From the NCBI GenBank assembly GCA_002633005.1, contig NMRA01000436.1:99145-163144 (forward strand): a DNA stretch of 64,000 bases. Direction: 5' to 3'. Made by a program: the position numbers and the translations under genes. How positions within the stretch are numbered: position 1 is the first letter of the stretch; the number at the start of each line of letters is the position of its first letter. Source of the stretch: Phoronis australis (Eukaryota > Phoronida > Phoronidae). Below, in pieces: positions 1 through 12,294 of this stretch. The notes beneath the pieces are model-generated. The model worked only from the letters and a program-made list of their open reading frames with translations, was not told where the DNA came from and made no database searches.

Positions 1-176
1 CTTCCTAACCTCAAGTGCGCTATTTCGAGCTCACAGTAACCATAAACATTATGTGATTTTTCAACAAGTGGCTGTCGCAAATAATAAAACAGCAAGAGCG
101 TTGGGAAATGTTGAGTTTATTAATTAACCCCGGTAATTAAAATTATACGGCTGAAACAAGATTTAAATGTGTGCAG

Positions 177-989
177 TTTTAGTGTTGGGGGGAGGGGGGG
201 GGGCTCAGATCCAATTTCAAGTGTCAAATAAGGTACACGGCGCAATCGTAACGAAACTATGGATAAGTATAGGCTCTCCCGCGATATACCAGGCGACCGG
301 CAGTGGCGCTGGACACTACGACTCCGTTTCCGTCGTCTGGGCCACTGAAAACAGGAGCTGATGTTAAGATGTCAATTTTAATGGAAGCCTTAGTGAATCA
401 CTCTGAAACTCGTAATTCTCTCTTTCTCAAACCTTAACTTAAGACGATTTTCAAAGCAATAGCGTCATTATTGCCAACACAAAAAACGGATTTGGTCTTT
501 TGGGAAATTGAAGACTATTTTAAATGCAACAAATTTGTAACGAACTGATTGCACAAAATACAAAACATGTAATCAGCATTACAAAACAAGGAGGTTTCAC
601 GCGCAAATGCTGTGGACCATAAACAAGTAGGTCTGTTAATATCAAATTAGGAGTTAAATCGTGGTGGTGCAGTGGTAAAGCGCGCACTGTCTAGCCAACA
701 GGTCGTGAGTTCGATGCTGTGGTATTTGCAGTTTTTCCTATGCTGTGGTATTTGCAGTTTTTCCTATGCTGTGGTATTTGCAGTTTTTCCTATTTGACAC
801 CTCCTTCGTGTTTTTTTTCTTGGATAATACTTCGGGAATCAAGAAAAATGCTTGATTTTTAGAGGAAAAACAGAAAAATTTCCTGGGCGACCTCCCCCCA
901 TTCGGTGCTATGCGCATCTACAATCGTGCTTTGAGCAAATGTTTACAGACAAAATGTTGGCCCCCTTGTGATATCCTAGATCTGCCACC
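177..989 (+). mobile_element. Dispersed repeat with tRNA-like core, copy A
   Basis: This roughly 0.8-kb segment is repeated in inverted orientation at 44632-45597. The match runs through the stretch near 440-520 and its counterpart near 45090-45180, and through the tRNA-like core at about 658-720. The core reads like a SINE head: an A-box-like GGTGGTGCAGTGGTAAAGCGC is followed about 35 bases later by a B-box-like GAGTTCGAT. One end carries a long G run near 187-202 and the other ends in CCTAGATCTGCC near 974-985. In copy B the matching ends form the inverted pair GGCGGATCTAGG / CCTAAATCCGCC. I infer a non-autonomous element using a tRNA-type promoter. Its class is not settled, because terminal inverted repeats are not expected of a plain SINE. 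The 64-codon open frame over the left end is repeat sequence, not a gene. Confidence 0.6.
715..792. repeat. 26-bp tandem repeat, three copies
   Basis: The unit TGCTGTGGTATTTGCAGTTT followed by TTCCTA occurs three times head to tail, at 715, 741 and 767, with no differences that I see. It lies just downstream of the tRNA-like core and is absent from copy B near 44.88 kb, so the expansion is private to this copy and recent. Confidence 0.9.
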
Positions 990-2884
990 GACTGCCTGAC
1001 GTCACAGTATTTGCCGATCGTCCTTGTGACAACTATAATAAAATGGACGGCAATAGTCTGTAATGTCGAGTTTTCTCGAATATTTATCGAACGAAAACAA
1101 TGGATTGTAGGTTTCAGTAAAATTTATTAGTCAAACAAACCTCTTCTCGTACGTTTTCCATGACAGTGGCATGCAAAATTAAACATTTTTCAAAATTCAT
1201 CGATTAGATTGCCAGCTGGTTACAATTATACCATTCCCAACTTAAACACACTTGTCACAAACTCATTTTACTAATTGACAATCAAGTATGCTCACCCTTA
1301 GCGCATCGATTACAAAATGCCGATGTTATCGATAAAATCTGGTAATTTAGAAGGTGGAAACGTTTTCACGAAGTTCACCCCAGGCCCGGTCAGTATTGAT
1401 GCTACTAGTTAGCCCAGGATACACAGTAAAAACATTTTTCAATCATTTTAACTGAAAGTTTAATAACACCAAATTCGCAAATTCTGACTACAACCGATCA
1501 CCACGGCATCGATAGCTCAGCGAAGCCTAGATCAGAGAGATAAATGATTCATAGATAATCTGAAAAAGTTTCTGAGTAACCCAGCAGCCTTTGCACTCCG
1601 ATGGCATAATCAAGTGCTATTTTTGTCATTTACATGATATTTTAGGAGAAACTCCATAGAGCGATATGTGAAATCGGCTTGGTTATTATATCTAGTTTTC
1701 TACCACGCCATTAAGCATGCGCAAGTCATGCTCAATACGAAACCGCGTGGACTTTGTGAAAACGTGGCCATAATCTCGCAAAATGCCGAATATTGACCGA
1801 CATCATCGGCATTTTCAAATGCGCCCCAAACGAAATTTAGCATGATAGTACGTGTTCTTCAGGACGTAAAATGAGTTCGCGACAACCATGAATTTGTTGG
1901 AAATGACGTAATCACGAGCTCCTGACAACTCAAGTAAGTGGCTACCATTCGGAAAATTTCTATTTCAGCATTCCTGTCTACATACATGGGAAACACACGT
2001 GGATTGGTTTGTTATTTATCAAATTGAATATTCACGTTGAAGGACGAAACCATGGACTCGTGGGAGCAACCACAATTTTGGAAGGAAGATGACGTTACTC
2101 CCACAAAACAGCTTGGGGCAATTTTATAAAGTGGTGATTGTAACGATATCTTTGCGCATGCCATACGAATGCCCACTCAAAAACGCAGAGTCGTGTAAAG
2201 TTTGAGTCTTCTTTGGAGCCGGAAGCAGCAGTAGAATCTAGAGTCTACCGCCCGTAGAGAGTAGTGGGCAGTTAGTCGGTAAAGTACTAGTTCCACGTCA
2301 TATAGCTTTTTCGCTACTGCTGTTTGGAAAGCGCAAACGAAGGGGCTTTTAAAACAACTCCAAAGGTGTCGAATGTCACAGGTAGACCTGTTGAAAATTG
2401 CCGATGCAACTTTCAAACGTGGTAACGCAAGCATCATACATTGAACGTCGTTTAGAAGTTTGCAAACAACCACTCAGGACATTAAACATATCTGAAAAGA
2501 TAGTAGACTTATATTGAAAAGGTCCCTATGTGTTTTCCACTTTTTGTTAATATGACTAGTTTGTTAGTATTGTCAAAAATTTACCCCGCGCAGTTTCAGC
2601 TCCAGACGAAAGGAGTTTCTAGGATCAGGTAACAAGTTTGTTATTGTTAATGCGCTCTTGCACTCTTTTGTTGGTGCTCACAGCCAGGTCATAAACCAAT
2701 CCGGCATTACAGTAAACACACTGCCTTTGTTAAGCACAGCACAAACAAGGACACCGTATTTTGGATAATATTTATCGTATTTCTTCCGGAAACGGCTACA
2801 AAATTGTTCACAAAGAATTCATTTTTGGAAGCCAATTTGATAGAAGAATCAACCGTTTTTATTCTTACTGGTTATATCACAAAC
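990..2884. other. No gene recognised
   Basis: The sequence is AT-rich and unassigned. The open frames here (for example minus strand 2177-2473) are short, lack recognisable motifs and have no convincing splice context. An undetected first exon of the downstream GDF8/11 gene could in principle lie here, but I could not identify one. Confidence 0.5.
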
Positions 2885-2889
2885 ATTAC

Positions 2890-3092
2890 TGTGCCGATGG
2901 TGCACAACTAAATTCTTATTTTAAAAAACGATTTACGATGAAACACGAGAACAAAATAATAACAAATCCCTTCTTTTTCTTTAACGCTATCGCCATATTT
3001 CGACTAACTCTCACGTGACATATGAGCATGCGCAATAGTAAAACACTTATAAACAGTGGAACATCTGCAAAACGTTAAAACACTCGTGAACA
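2890..3092 (-). repeat. BEL/Pao 3' LTR
   Basis: This LTR begins TGTGCCGATGG on the plus strand and ends CTCGTGAACA. It aligns along its length with 8595-8799, with small indels (for example an extra AGT near 3057) and substitutions near 2965-2998. The left target duplication ATTAC is at 2885-2889. Confidence 0.95.
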
Positions 3093-3105
3093 TCTCCCCC
3101 TCCTT
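3093..3105 (-). promoter_or_regulatory. Polypurine tract for plus-strand priming
   Basis: On the minus strand the 13 bases immediately before the 3' LTR read AAGGAGGGGGAGA. An all-purine run touching the LTR is where second-strand DNA synthesis starts in LTR retroelements. Confidence 0.9.
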
Positions 3106-3283
3106 GGTAAGTTGTGACTTATCAACCAACTGAAAAATCTATACTAAAGTTCGAATATAACTACACACAATAATCAATTAAGAGTTTATATTAAAGTTCG
3201 AATATAACTACACGCCATAACAGTTCTCCATAAATACCTTGTCCCATTATCCATAAACATATGCCCAACATAATTCACATTGT

Positions 3284-4433
3284 CTAAGCTAACTCCAATG
3301 GGCATAATTTTGTCACCGGCCGAGTGACAACATTTCCGTTTACGCGCACTTTAACAACACGCACTAATCCATCAACGCCTGGCACTACTTCAACTATGCG
3401 ACCTAATGGCCAATGCCCGCGGGTAACGTCTGATTGCATAACCAAAACAATATCATTGACTCGAAAATCCCGCACCACATGACACCACTTCTTTCGCGCG
3501 TTAAGTCCTGGAATCCACTCCCGTAACCACCGATTCCAAAAATGTCTCACAACTTCCTGTACGCGTCTCCACCGTCTTCGAGGATTGAAACGCACCTCAT
3601 CGACTGACTGTGGCGCGAATTCTCCGCCACATTGTCCGTGCAGAAAATGATCTGGTGTCAACGGCACAACATCGCGCGGATCTGCGGACTGATAAGTCAG
3701 TGGTCTGGAATTGATCAAAGCCTCTGCACCGATAAATGCCGAATTCAGTTCTTCGTCGTTCACATCCGCGTTTCCCAATATTCCTCAAATAGCACGTTTC
3801 GCGGCTTTGATCATGATTTCGAAAACACCACCGAAATGAGGTGCTCCCGGGGGGTTGAAATGCCAAACAACGCCCTTGTTAGCGACGGATTTTCGAACTT
3901 TGTCTCTGTCCAACAATCCAACCAGTTCTCGTAATTCTCTTACCGCTCCCACAAAATTCGTACCATTGTCACTCAACATCTCGACCGGCAATCCACGACG
4001 ATTTGCGAAACGATAAAAACAATTCAAAAACGAATCCGTGTCTAGACCACTGGCCATCTCGAGGTGAACAGCCCGACATGTTAGACACGTAAATAAACAC
4101 AAGTATCGCTTCTCCCGACGCTTTCCGCGACCCTGGACAGTCATGAATGGCCCTGCAAAATCGACAGCTGTCCTGGCAAAGGCGCGTAACGGTATGTTGT
4201 TTGACAAGAATAGCGGGTAATGGTCCCATCAGCTGTCTTCCTGGAACAGCTTTCGATCTCTTACATCGGTTACAGTTTGACTCCCAGAGCTTTATTTCTT
4301 CTCGACCGGACAATATCCAATATTTTTGCGATAGTAACGCAAGGGTGTGGTTTGTTCCTGCCACGTGTTTACCTAGCTCGTGATGGTGTTTAATGATGAG
4401 CTGCGCCACCCAGTTACGTTTTGGGAGAATCAC
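3284..4433 (-). pseudogene. BEL/Pao integrase and DUF5641-like C-terminus, broken
   Basis: This is the last part of the polyprotein. The first segment (4433-3969) carries the integrase H-H-C-C zinc-binding region, with histidines in HHHELGKH and cysteines in CNRCKR. A shift to another frame (4207-3785) then gives the catalytic core, with acidic residues in [15 protein letters not shown] and GGVFEIM, the D-D-E triad. A TGA at 3785-3787 interrupts the frame, which continues as 3778-3284. That part shows the WPLGR and RP..KL signatures of the DUF5641 domain found at the end of BEL/Pao integrases. The protein would join element DNA into the host chromosome. One frameshift near 4210-4430 and the TGA disable it. 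Confidence 0.93.
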
Positions 4434-5754
4434 TGGTGTCGTACGATAGGTAGTCCGCGTTTTCTAATCGACCACCAGTACGGAGAATACCATCGTCGTC
4501 CAATATAGGTCTCAAATGAACGATTACACTATTTGAAGATACGTTCAAATTCTTCGTCTCAGCCCGATTTTCTTTCGCGAACTCCTTGCCCTGCGCGGCA
4601 CGAATTATGTGCTTCTCAGAATCCGATAGTTCATCTGCGGTTAATTCGTCGCTTTTGCGATTTTCCTTCGTAACGCGACAATTTTCTACGAAGCGAATCA
4701 CCCATGCTTGTACCCGAATAAGTCTTCTCCAATCGGAGAATCGATCAGGGAGTAGTCTCCAATCATCCGGCACTTTACTGTAATCGATTGATAAATATGT
4801 GTTGCCCCTGAAGTTTTTCTTAACTTCTCCGTAATCAAATATCTCTCCACTTTTCTCGAATTTCTGGTTTGGCCAACACGATTCATCTTGTGACAGAAAA
4901 CATGGTGCATGCCACCATGTCTCACAGTCAGCTAGCTCCTGGGCTGTTTTACCTCGAGTAATATAATCAGCAGGATTGTCACGAGTCGGAACATACCACC
5001 ATTGACTGGGTGACGTATGTTCTTGGATAATGCCGACACGATTCGCGACGAACGGTTTTAGAATTTTATTTTGGCTGCGAATCCACCACAACACATTCAT
5101 ACTATCCGACCAGAATGTGCAATTGGTGATGTCAATCTCTAGGGCTCTCGTAACCGGTAAACAAAACTTCAGTCCGAGAACTGCAGCCACTAATTCCATT
5201 CTGGGGATGCTGACAGCAGTCAACGGCGCAACACGATTTTTCGATCCAACGATGACACAAGATACGCTTTTATCATGTTGGCAGCGTTGGTAAATCACGG
5301 TACCATAAGCTTCGTGAGAGGCATCCACAAACACGTGTAGACTAATAGATTCCATGACACCACCGCGACCCAGGCACCGTGGAACTGCGATATTAGCCAA
5401 CATTTCAAACTTTTCGAACCACATACGCATTTTATTCTCTAGTGATTTATCCAATGGTTCGTCCCATCCAACACCAACAGTCCACAACTCCTGCATCAGC
5501 ATTTTTGCTCGCACTACAAACGGCCCTATGAATCCCAACGGATCAAACAGTGTCGCGATTTTACTCAAAAAATTTCTCTTCGTATATGTGAATCCGTCGC
5601 AAGGCTGTTCCGCATGGAACGTGAATACATCTTCCTCGGTTTTCCACATAACTCCTAATGTTTTAATTGACGGCAACACTTCATCTTTTAAATCTATCTC
5701 GGTCGCTCTCAATTCCGGTGAAATCTCGGACAACAATCCCTTTGAATTCAATAA
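4414..5754 (-). pseudogene. BEL/Pao reverse transcriptase thumb/connection and RNase H
   Basis: A 445-codon open stretch continues the polymerase. Its N-terminal part contains the family block TLFDPLGFIGP. The RNase H domain follows, with its acidic residues visible in VFVDAS, PRMELVAA, FWSDS and DNPAD. The stretch is in the same frame as the upstream RT segment, separated only by the TGA at 5755-5757, where relatives normally have Trp in an ARKW motif. The segment also includes the start of the integrase zinc-binding region and ends in a frameshift near 4420. RNase H would degrade the RNA strand during reverse transcription. Confidence 0.94.
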
Positions 5755-6841
5755 TCACTTTCTGGCCTGAATTCCTGCTTTTGACCACAATTTCGATAAC
5801 TCTCGGTATAACTCGATCCCGTCTAGCACGTTTGGAACGGAATCCATGCTGTCATCCATGTACGCTGATTTTAACACAGTTTCGGATGCCCTTGGAAATT
5901 CCTCACTGTGTATCCTGGCGTTTTCCTGTGACACAAACTGTGCCAAAAATGGCGAAGAATTTACGCCAAAAACCACACGATTGAACTCGAACACGTCCGG
6001 TGTGGTATCGCTCTTCATATTTCGCCACAAGAAACGATGATATTGTTTATCCTCATTGCGCAGCTGGACTTGTAAATACATCTCGGATATGTCACATACC
6101 AACGCGATAGGATGTTTACGAAACCGTAAAAGTACATCAGTCAGCGCTCGCTGTAATTTTGGCCCCTGGTATATTGCATCATTCAAGCTTACGCCATCCT
6201 TTTTTGCAGATGCATCAAACACAATACGGACTTTAGTGGTTGCACGATTTTCTTTCACAACAGGAAAGTGCAGTAGATACCATCCTGTGTGTTCGGCACT
6301 CATTTCACTTACAGCAAGTTTACGAATATAGTCCCTTCGCTTCATATGTCTCAATAGTCTCATTGTAGACTCTAGCGACTTCTGGCGATTTAGCCAGTTT
6401 CTTTTCTGTAGCTTTTAAACGATCCAGTGCCATCACGTAATCATTGGGCAAGCTCGATGGCGATTCTTTCCACGGAATTCCGATTTCATAACCGTCGTCC
6501 AGTTTCTTTAAAGTTTTTTCCGCGGCGTTGTACGCTGTTCGATCATCGATACTCATCGGTAATTCATCAGTATTTGGGTTTTCGATTTCCCAAAAACGTT
6601 GTACAGTACTATCGAGAATGTTCTCTGTAAAGAACGTGTGGTGAGCACTCAACGCTTTGTTCATTCCCCCAATGCATGTCCATCCTAACGGCGTAAGTCT
6701 GGCGATGGGCTCTCCGCTTCTTCCCCGCACATCTTGCATTGAGTAATGCAAGTCGCTGTTATCCAAACCGATCAAAATGTCAATTCGATGCCTTCATTCG
6801 AGATCGGGAAATTCTATCCCGCGCAGATGTGACCACTTTTT
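5755..6841 (-). pseudogene. BEL/Pao polymerase: protease-RT linker and RT palm
   Basis: This covers the region after the protease and the reverse transcriptase core. The first part has the conserved blocks LIGLDNSDLHYS and PIARLTPLGWTCIGG. The RT palm has VRIVFDASAK, VCDISEMYLQV and the catalytic YMDDSMDS. Breaks visible here are a frame change from gag-protease near 6840-6890, a TGA at 6794-6796, and a one-base shift near 6330, where the two overlapping frames meet around TATGAAGCG. The TGA at 5755-5757 marks its end. The enzyme would copy element RNA to DNA in cytoplasmic particles. Confidence 0.94.
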
Positions 6842-6892
6842 CTTCCGTTCGCCAATCTATAGCTTTCAAATTCCCGGTTACGCGATTGACAG

Positions 6893-8555
6893 TCATAGCC
6901 TCGATTTCCTTTTCGTGTGTCCACCGATGCTTTCCAATTCGAATTTCACTGGCATCGTTTTGAATGATTCCTGATAGCCATTAATTACGTTGACAACTAT
7001 TTCTTCGGATTTTCCGCACAGTCCCAATTCCGCGGCGACATCGGCGTTAAGGTAAGTGCGTGTACTAGCATCATCCAACAAGGCGTTTACACGAATACGT
7101 TTTGATCCATTTTTAAGTACCACTGGAACTGTTCTCATTGCTACGAAATCGAATTTATTCGAATGCAGGGTAGTGGTCGTGTGAGTCGCATGTGCAATCG
7201 CCCCCTCCGTGGCTGGAAGGCTAGAGGGACTGTTAGTAATAGCGCCATCTGTGGCATTCTCACGCGTTTTCGGTTGGCGATAGTTGTTATTACGGTGCAA
7301 TAACCTATTATGGGTTTCTTTGCATCCGTCGATATTGCATTCACGCGATCTGCGACATGAATCCTGACCACGGTGATTGGACCCCAAGCAACGGAAACAA
7401 AGACGGAGTTGTTTAGCTTTCGACCATCGGTCACTCACGGACATTGATTTAAATACCTCGCAATTCCAGGGGCCGTGCCCAGGCTGACCACAGGCTAAAC
7501 ATTCCGTCACGTTTGAGTTATGCGTTATCATAGTACGATGTGGCGTAGAACGTGGGTGGGCATGGGGCGTTGCCGACATTCCATGGACGGTTTTACGCTC
7601 AATTGTGTGAAACTCGGCCTCCTGAATAATAAACTCAGGCAATGTTTCAACCGATTCTCCCCTCTTTTTCTCGAACATCCAGCGTTGGAAATTAGTAATC
7701 ATGGTCTCGCTCATTTTTCTCAATAGCTTATGGTAAAGAGACCCGTTTTCTAGTTCTGAGACCATCTCTTCTTCTTTCAAATTGACTACCACTACATCCA
7801 ACAAATCGGCGTAGTCTTGTGTGTCTTTGGCAGATTTTATTGGGCGAAATTCGTCAATTGCTTCAAGTTGGCTGGCTATCTTTCTGCGTTTGCCTCCATA
7901 TTTTCTATCAAGGCGTTCTTTCGCTACTTTATAGGCCGTCGCATTATGACTCAGACTTTCGATTAGTTTAAGGGGTTCTCCTGACAAATATTGACGAAGT
8001 TGGAGCAAGTTATACTCTTCTGTTGCACTGGTTGTGTCAACACATGCGTAGAAAGCGGCTTTCCAGTTTTCATAAGTTTTAGTTTGTCCAGAAAATACCG
8101 GGATTGAAACCCGTTTCAACAAGTTCCACATGTCATTGGCAGTAGTTGCAGGTGGACTTACTTCACTGTGTTCACTCTCAGTTGTTAGTATTTGGGATCA
8201 TAGTGTTTAGTGCACTGACAGGTGACAGTCTTACCGTCTATGTAAGCTTGAACCTGCTTGCTTGCCTCAGCTCCTTCGTTTTCTAGTTGTTTATTTCCGA
8301 GTGTTTTCTCATATAGCGATTTGTCCGTTTCAATATAAAGTCCTGCTAATTCACTGCACACTTGTTGCGCTTCGAAATTCAGTTGTTCTACTAACTCGCA
8401 CAACTGATTTATGTCGTCGACTTCACTCTCCTCCAATATCAAGTTGGACAGTTGTCTCCTTTTTTGGTGAAAGCCAGCTTGGCCTTCGACTTATCTAACT
8501 TGAGCACATTTATCTGTTGTGTTTTTTCCGTTTTTGCACTCTCACTGCTCTCCAT
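6893..8555 (-). pseudogene. BEL/Pao gag and aspartic protease, broken
   Basis: A likely start codon lies at 8553-8555, just after the primer site. The N-terminal coiled stretch passes through a frameshift near 8455-8465 (in an A-rich run) and another near 8185-8210. The main 412-codon stretch from 8131 carries the gag core, with FSGQTKTYENWKAAF typical of DUF1759. Zinc knuckles follow: CLACGQPGHGPWNC, then CFRCLGSNHRGQDSC. The last part is the retropepsin-like region VNALLDDASTRTYL, in which DDAS is the likely active-site motif. Gag would form the particle that encloses the RNA. Short overlapping frames such as 7141-7434 are shadows. Confidence 0.92.
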
Positions 8556-8571
8556 CCTGATTACTTCAAAC

Positions 8572-8589
8572 AACCTTGCTCTGCTACCA
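8572..8589 (-). promoter_or_regulatory. tRNA primer-binding site of the BEL/Pao element
   Basis: On the minus strand, five bases after the 5' LTR, the sequence reads TGGTAGCAGAGCAAGGTT. It starts with TGG, the complement of a mature tRNA CCA end. I do not assign the tRNA species. Confidence 0.8.
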
Positions 8590-8594
8590 GAAAT

Positions 8595-8799
8595 TGTGCC
8601 GATGGTGCACAACTAAATTCTTATTTAAAAAAAAACGATTTACGATGAAACACGATAACAAAATAATAACAACGCCCTTCTTTTACTTTAACGATAACGA
8701 CTCTGTATTTCGACTAACTCTCACGTGACATATGAGCATGCGCAATAGTAAAACACTTATAAACGGAACATCAGCAAAACGTTAAAACACTCGTGAACA
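8595..8799 (-). repeat. BEL/Pao 5' LTR
   Basis: This is the partner of 2890-3092, with the same TGTGCCGATGG start and CTCGTGAACA end in plus-strand reading. The right target duplication ATTAC follows at 8800-8804. Transcription of the element would start inside this LTR and run leftward. Confidence 0.95.
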
Positions 8800-8804
8800 A
8801 TTAC

Positions 8805-9111
8805 CGTGCTTGCCGATAGTACAGAGATAATCAATTTTTAAAGTTGGCACAAATGTAAACAAGATTTTAAACCTCAACCTCCTCGTTTCCAAAAAGTAGG
8901 CCTACTCTGCATCCACAACGGTCAAGACATTTCTCAAGACGTTCATTTAAAATCCTTTTGAAACAGCACTCGCTGTCCATTATGGGAAGCCCGGTGAAAA
9001 CATTGAACCATAAACGAGATGCTTTTAACATCTTTGAGAACCATGATGTATTAGAAATTTGCTAAGCATGTATTGTGTATATTGCATTCTGTCCTCGTTA
9101 GATAAATTCAG
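8805..9111. other. No gene recognised
   Basis: This is AT-rich flank between the BEL/Pao element and a microsatellite. I see no motif or repeat I can assign. Confidence 0.5.
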
Positions 9112-9194
9112 TAATAATAATAATGATGATGATTACGACGACGATGATGATGACGATGATGATGTTAATGATAATAATAATAATAATAATAACA

Positions 9195-9245
<51 letters not shown>

Positions 9246-9259
9246 GTAATAATGATAAT
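9112..9259. repeat. (AAT/GAT)n trinucleotide microsatellite
   Basis: About 150 bp of AAT, GAT and GAC triplets, compound in structure. The open frames of poly-N, poly-D or poly-I over it are products of the triplet repeat and not genes. Confidence 0.97.
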
Positions 9260-9289
9260 GGTTAGCCAAATCCATAACGTGTCAGTCCG

Positions 9290-12200
9290 GAGGGTATTCC
9301 TATAAAAGTGGTATACGAAAAACCTCCCAAAAGGGTGTTTTTTCACAGCAAAAATACTCTCCAAAGTGGTGCCATTTTCGACAAAATACTATCTAAAAAG
9401 GTATTTTTCTGAATTTCTGGAAGAGAACTACGAAAATGCGAATTTTTACATAAAATTACTCTCTAGATGCTTAAATTTTTGTCCGAGCACACTCTTTAAA
9501 TGGGAGGGTATCCAAATTTTCGGGTGGTACCCCTCGCCCAAAAATACTCGAGTATCCCCGGCCGTGTCAGACACCACTTACTTGTTCGTGATTTTGGCCA
9601 TTTACTTTGTGATACGACGTTGGTTTCTTAAAATATAACACTGGTACATTTCTCGCATACGCATTCGACGTAAAGTATGACAATAACGTAAAATGTAACA
9701 ACTAAATTGTTAAATTTTACGGTGTATCAGTGATTTCCTCATAAGTGCCTGATGCTTCAAAAAGTAGGTCAGTCATGCGCTGTATTTTCTACTTCCCAAA
9801 GGGCGATAGTCAAACTAAGGAAGGGCCTGTTGCGCCAGACGTAAGCCCCTTCATAAACGAATGAGAATGTTTGTAAGACGTTAGGCTAAAGGACAAATCT
9901 GACAAGCCACTCATTAAACAACTCGGCTGATGGAATTGACGTTTGCCGATACCGCTGCGGGCAGTGTAATGCGATATCTGACCCACGAGTTTACTTCTAA
10001 AAACAACAAACAATGCCGGTCTTTTACGTAACATAGGCATGACAATGCTAATCCAGAAAAAAATTGCCATTTTTAATTTGTTCACATGCCAAACCGGATA
10101 TGTCGATTACCAGTTAACGTCTATCATTTCATTGCAAAAATATGAAGCATATCGTCTTGATTTGGTTATACGTTTATTTGTTTATTCGGTTAATTATTGA
10201 ACATAATTCGACAGGGTGGCCTGCCCTGTCAAAGATTGCTTTGCTACAAGAAATACACTTGTGACACACACGCACGGCCGGCTTTCACCTTCTTGGAGGT
10301 CTAAACTTCACAACGTTTTGGGTAATAAAGTGATGATTACCTCACAGAACGAATGATTGACAAACGACAAAATTTATTGTACAGACACAGGCTTCTTCTG
10401 TGAATTAGTTAGTGGATGTAATCATATAATATAAATATTGACACTCTGACGGCATGTTGGTTGACAGAACTGACTCCGCCGCCATCCGATGTTGTGATAC
10501 CGACCTGACTCGGTGAAAATCAACATTGTATTACACAATAAAGGTCAAAACTGATTGATTTCTAAAAAGACAACAATTGCACATGCCTAACACGCGACTT
10601 TCAATGCGTGATTTACCATCTAAATTGTGTAAACCAATTTCTGTGCACCTTTCTTCACTTAAACTATGAGCCGGACGTGATTGCCATTAGTTTCTGATAT
10701 TCATGATCCATCAGATTTTATCTGATATCCATTCTCACCTTTGGATTAACAGGTGTAAACAATCTAGCGTTGGTTAAGAAGAAATAGTCGTAACTCGCAA
10801 TTCAACTGTCATCTTTCGCGACGTTAGAGAAGCGCATGGTACTAACTGGCCTATGTTTCGAAAAGTGAGGTTGTAAATCGTTTTTCAGAGATCTGGGATA
10901 TTCTAGAAAAGATCGATGTTAATGCGCGCCACCTGTAGTCTGTCAATTGATTCGGGGTCATCCTTGCAACTGACCGTAGAATACAAGTTTTAATCAGCAT
11001 AAGATTGACGAAGGTCAAAACTATCTGACCACGAATGAATAAGCAACAACGACAGGCATAAAGAGCAACTTGACAATGTCTCACCGATATAGGTTACTAT
11101 CGCAGAGTTGGAGAGGGTGGTGTAGTATTTCAGGGTGGGGTTAATGTCGGTGCGCAGTCTCATTCAGAGGTGGCGCGGGGGTAAAGCGGTTATCCGAGAC
11201 GGTTGGTTTCATGAGTTTTACTGGCTAGCGGGACACAGGGCGTTGTTTCAAAACATTAAAGCCTAACTTCTACGGAATTTTTTTACTTTAGATGTCTCGG
11301 CATTAGGCTAACAAGATAGTCCTAGCAAAGCTTGAGTAAAATAAAAAAACTCGAGTTCAATCACGCAAGTGTAAGCCTGTCAAATGATAAGTGAAGCTGC
11401 CTTTTCGTGCCATGTTGCGTCACCGCGAGATCCCACCACAAACAACAAAAGGTTGTATTGAATAGGGGTCTGAATAGAACATCATCGCGTGCGGGTGTTA
11501 TTAGCATGAATTAAAAGGTAATTCTCGCGGTGACGTAGACAAAAGTGAGCCAATACGCCTAACAGTTCGTTACATTTGGCAATTTATGGCACTAGTGGGC
11601 TCAGAGCGATGCTCTTAAAGCCTTATGATTCGTGCGTTATAATCGAGAGAGTAGGCCAACATGATTTAGAAGGCAAACGGATGTTGTAGACCACGTGATC
11701 AGTTCAACACATGGCAGGTCAGTACGAGGCCACTTTGAAATACATACACCTTTATAACATGTCACAAATATTTTCTTTTATTTTCTAAAATCTTACGTGA
11801 ATTAAGCTAACAATCAAATATCTGTAACATATACTGTGGGTGGATGATAGCACATTTGACTTACGGAAACGTGACATCGCCGAAAACTCAGGAATCATCC
11901 AATTTTCTATTTCCATGCAACTAAGCACCAGTAGCCTCTAAAAAAATTAAAAGTTGTATAAACTTATGCTATGCCATTTCTCATCGGCGCACCTAATCGC
12001 GTCAACCAATTTAAAAAGTCCACTGCAACACAACCAAGGTAACTACATGTAGCTATGTCAATCGATCTGACATCTAATGAAGCTAAATTGTGACTTAGTA
12101 ATCTACGACTTGGAATCGTGGATGTACCGTCGACTTTTAGCTGTTACCCACAGCGGTACTTCCAAGCAGCCCACGAGGACACCTACATGTATTGGTAAAA

Positions 12201-12290
12201 ATATGAAAATGCCATTCAGCCGAGAGTGACCTGTTAACGAGCTTGGAAAGTTACATCGTAAGTCTACTGAATATGTAGCAAGTATCTTGT
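9290..12290. other. No gene recognised; non-coding with weak repeat traces
   Basis: Around 9320-9560 a degenerate internal repetition of short phrases such as AAAATACTC and GGTAT is visible. Near 11170-11230 the phrase GGTGGCGCGGGGGTAAAGCGG resembles a tRNA-type A box, but the B box is poor. The minus-strand frames at 9810-10085 and 10851-11084 show no family features. The first exon of the GDF8/11 gene was not found here. Confidence 0.45.
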
Positions 12291-12294
12291 ATGT

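Larger units (their letters stand above)
2890..8799 (-). mobile_element. BEL/Pao LTR retrotransposon, full length, disabled
   Basis: This is a complete element on the minus strand. Two about 204-bp LTRs (2890-3092 and 8595-8799) start with TG and end with CA. They are flanked by the identical 5-bp duplication ATTAC at 2885-2889 and 8800-8804, the size usual for this superfamily. A polypurine tract abuts the 3' LTR and a primer site abuts the 5' LTR. The coding order is gag, zinc knuckles, aspartic protease, reverse transcriptase, RNase H and integrase, then a DUF5641-type tail. That order with integrase last, together with a DUF1759-like gag, is diagnostic of BEL/Pao. The LTRs are close to identical with scattered differences, so the insertion is not recent. 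At least four frameshifts and three in-frame TGA stops make it inactive as a protein source. Confidence 0.96.

Noticed and set aside
658-735. A tRNA gene on the plus strand
   Set aside because: A- and B-box-like words are present, but no complete cloverleaf with a clear acceptor stem. The unit is part of an 0.8-kb repeat with another copy at 44.9 kb, so it is a tRNA-derived repeat.
3284-8131. TGA recoding or programmed readthrough in the BEL/Pao element
   Set aside because: Three TGAs are in frame, but there are also at least four frameshifts. Decay explains both, and nuclear animal genes do not reassign TGA.
9059-9364. Frames rich in Asn, Asp or Ile on both strands
   Set aside because: They are translations of an AAT/GAT microsatellite.
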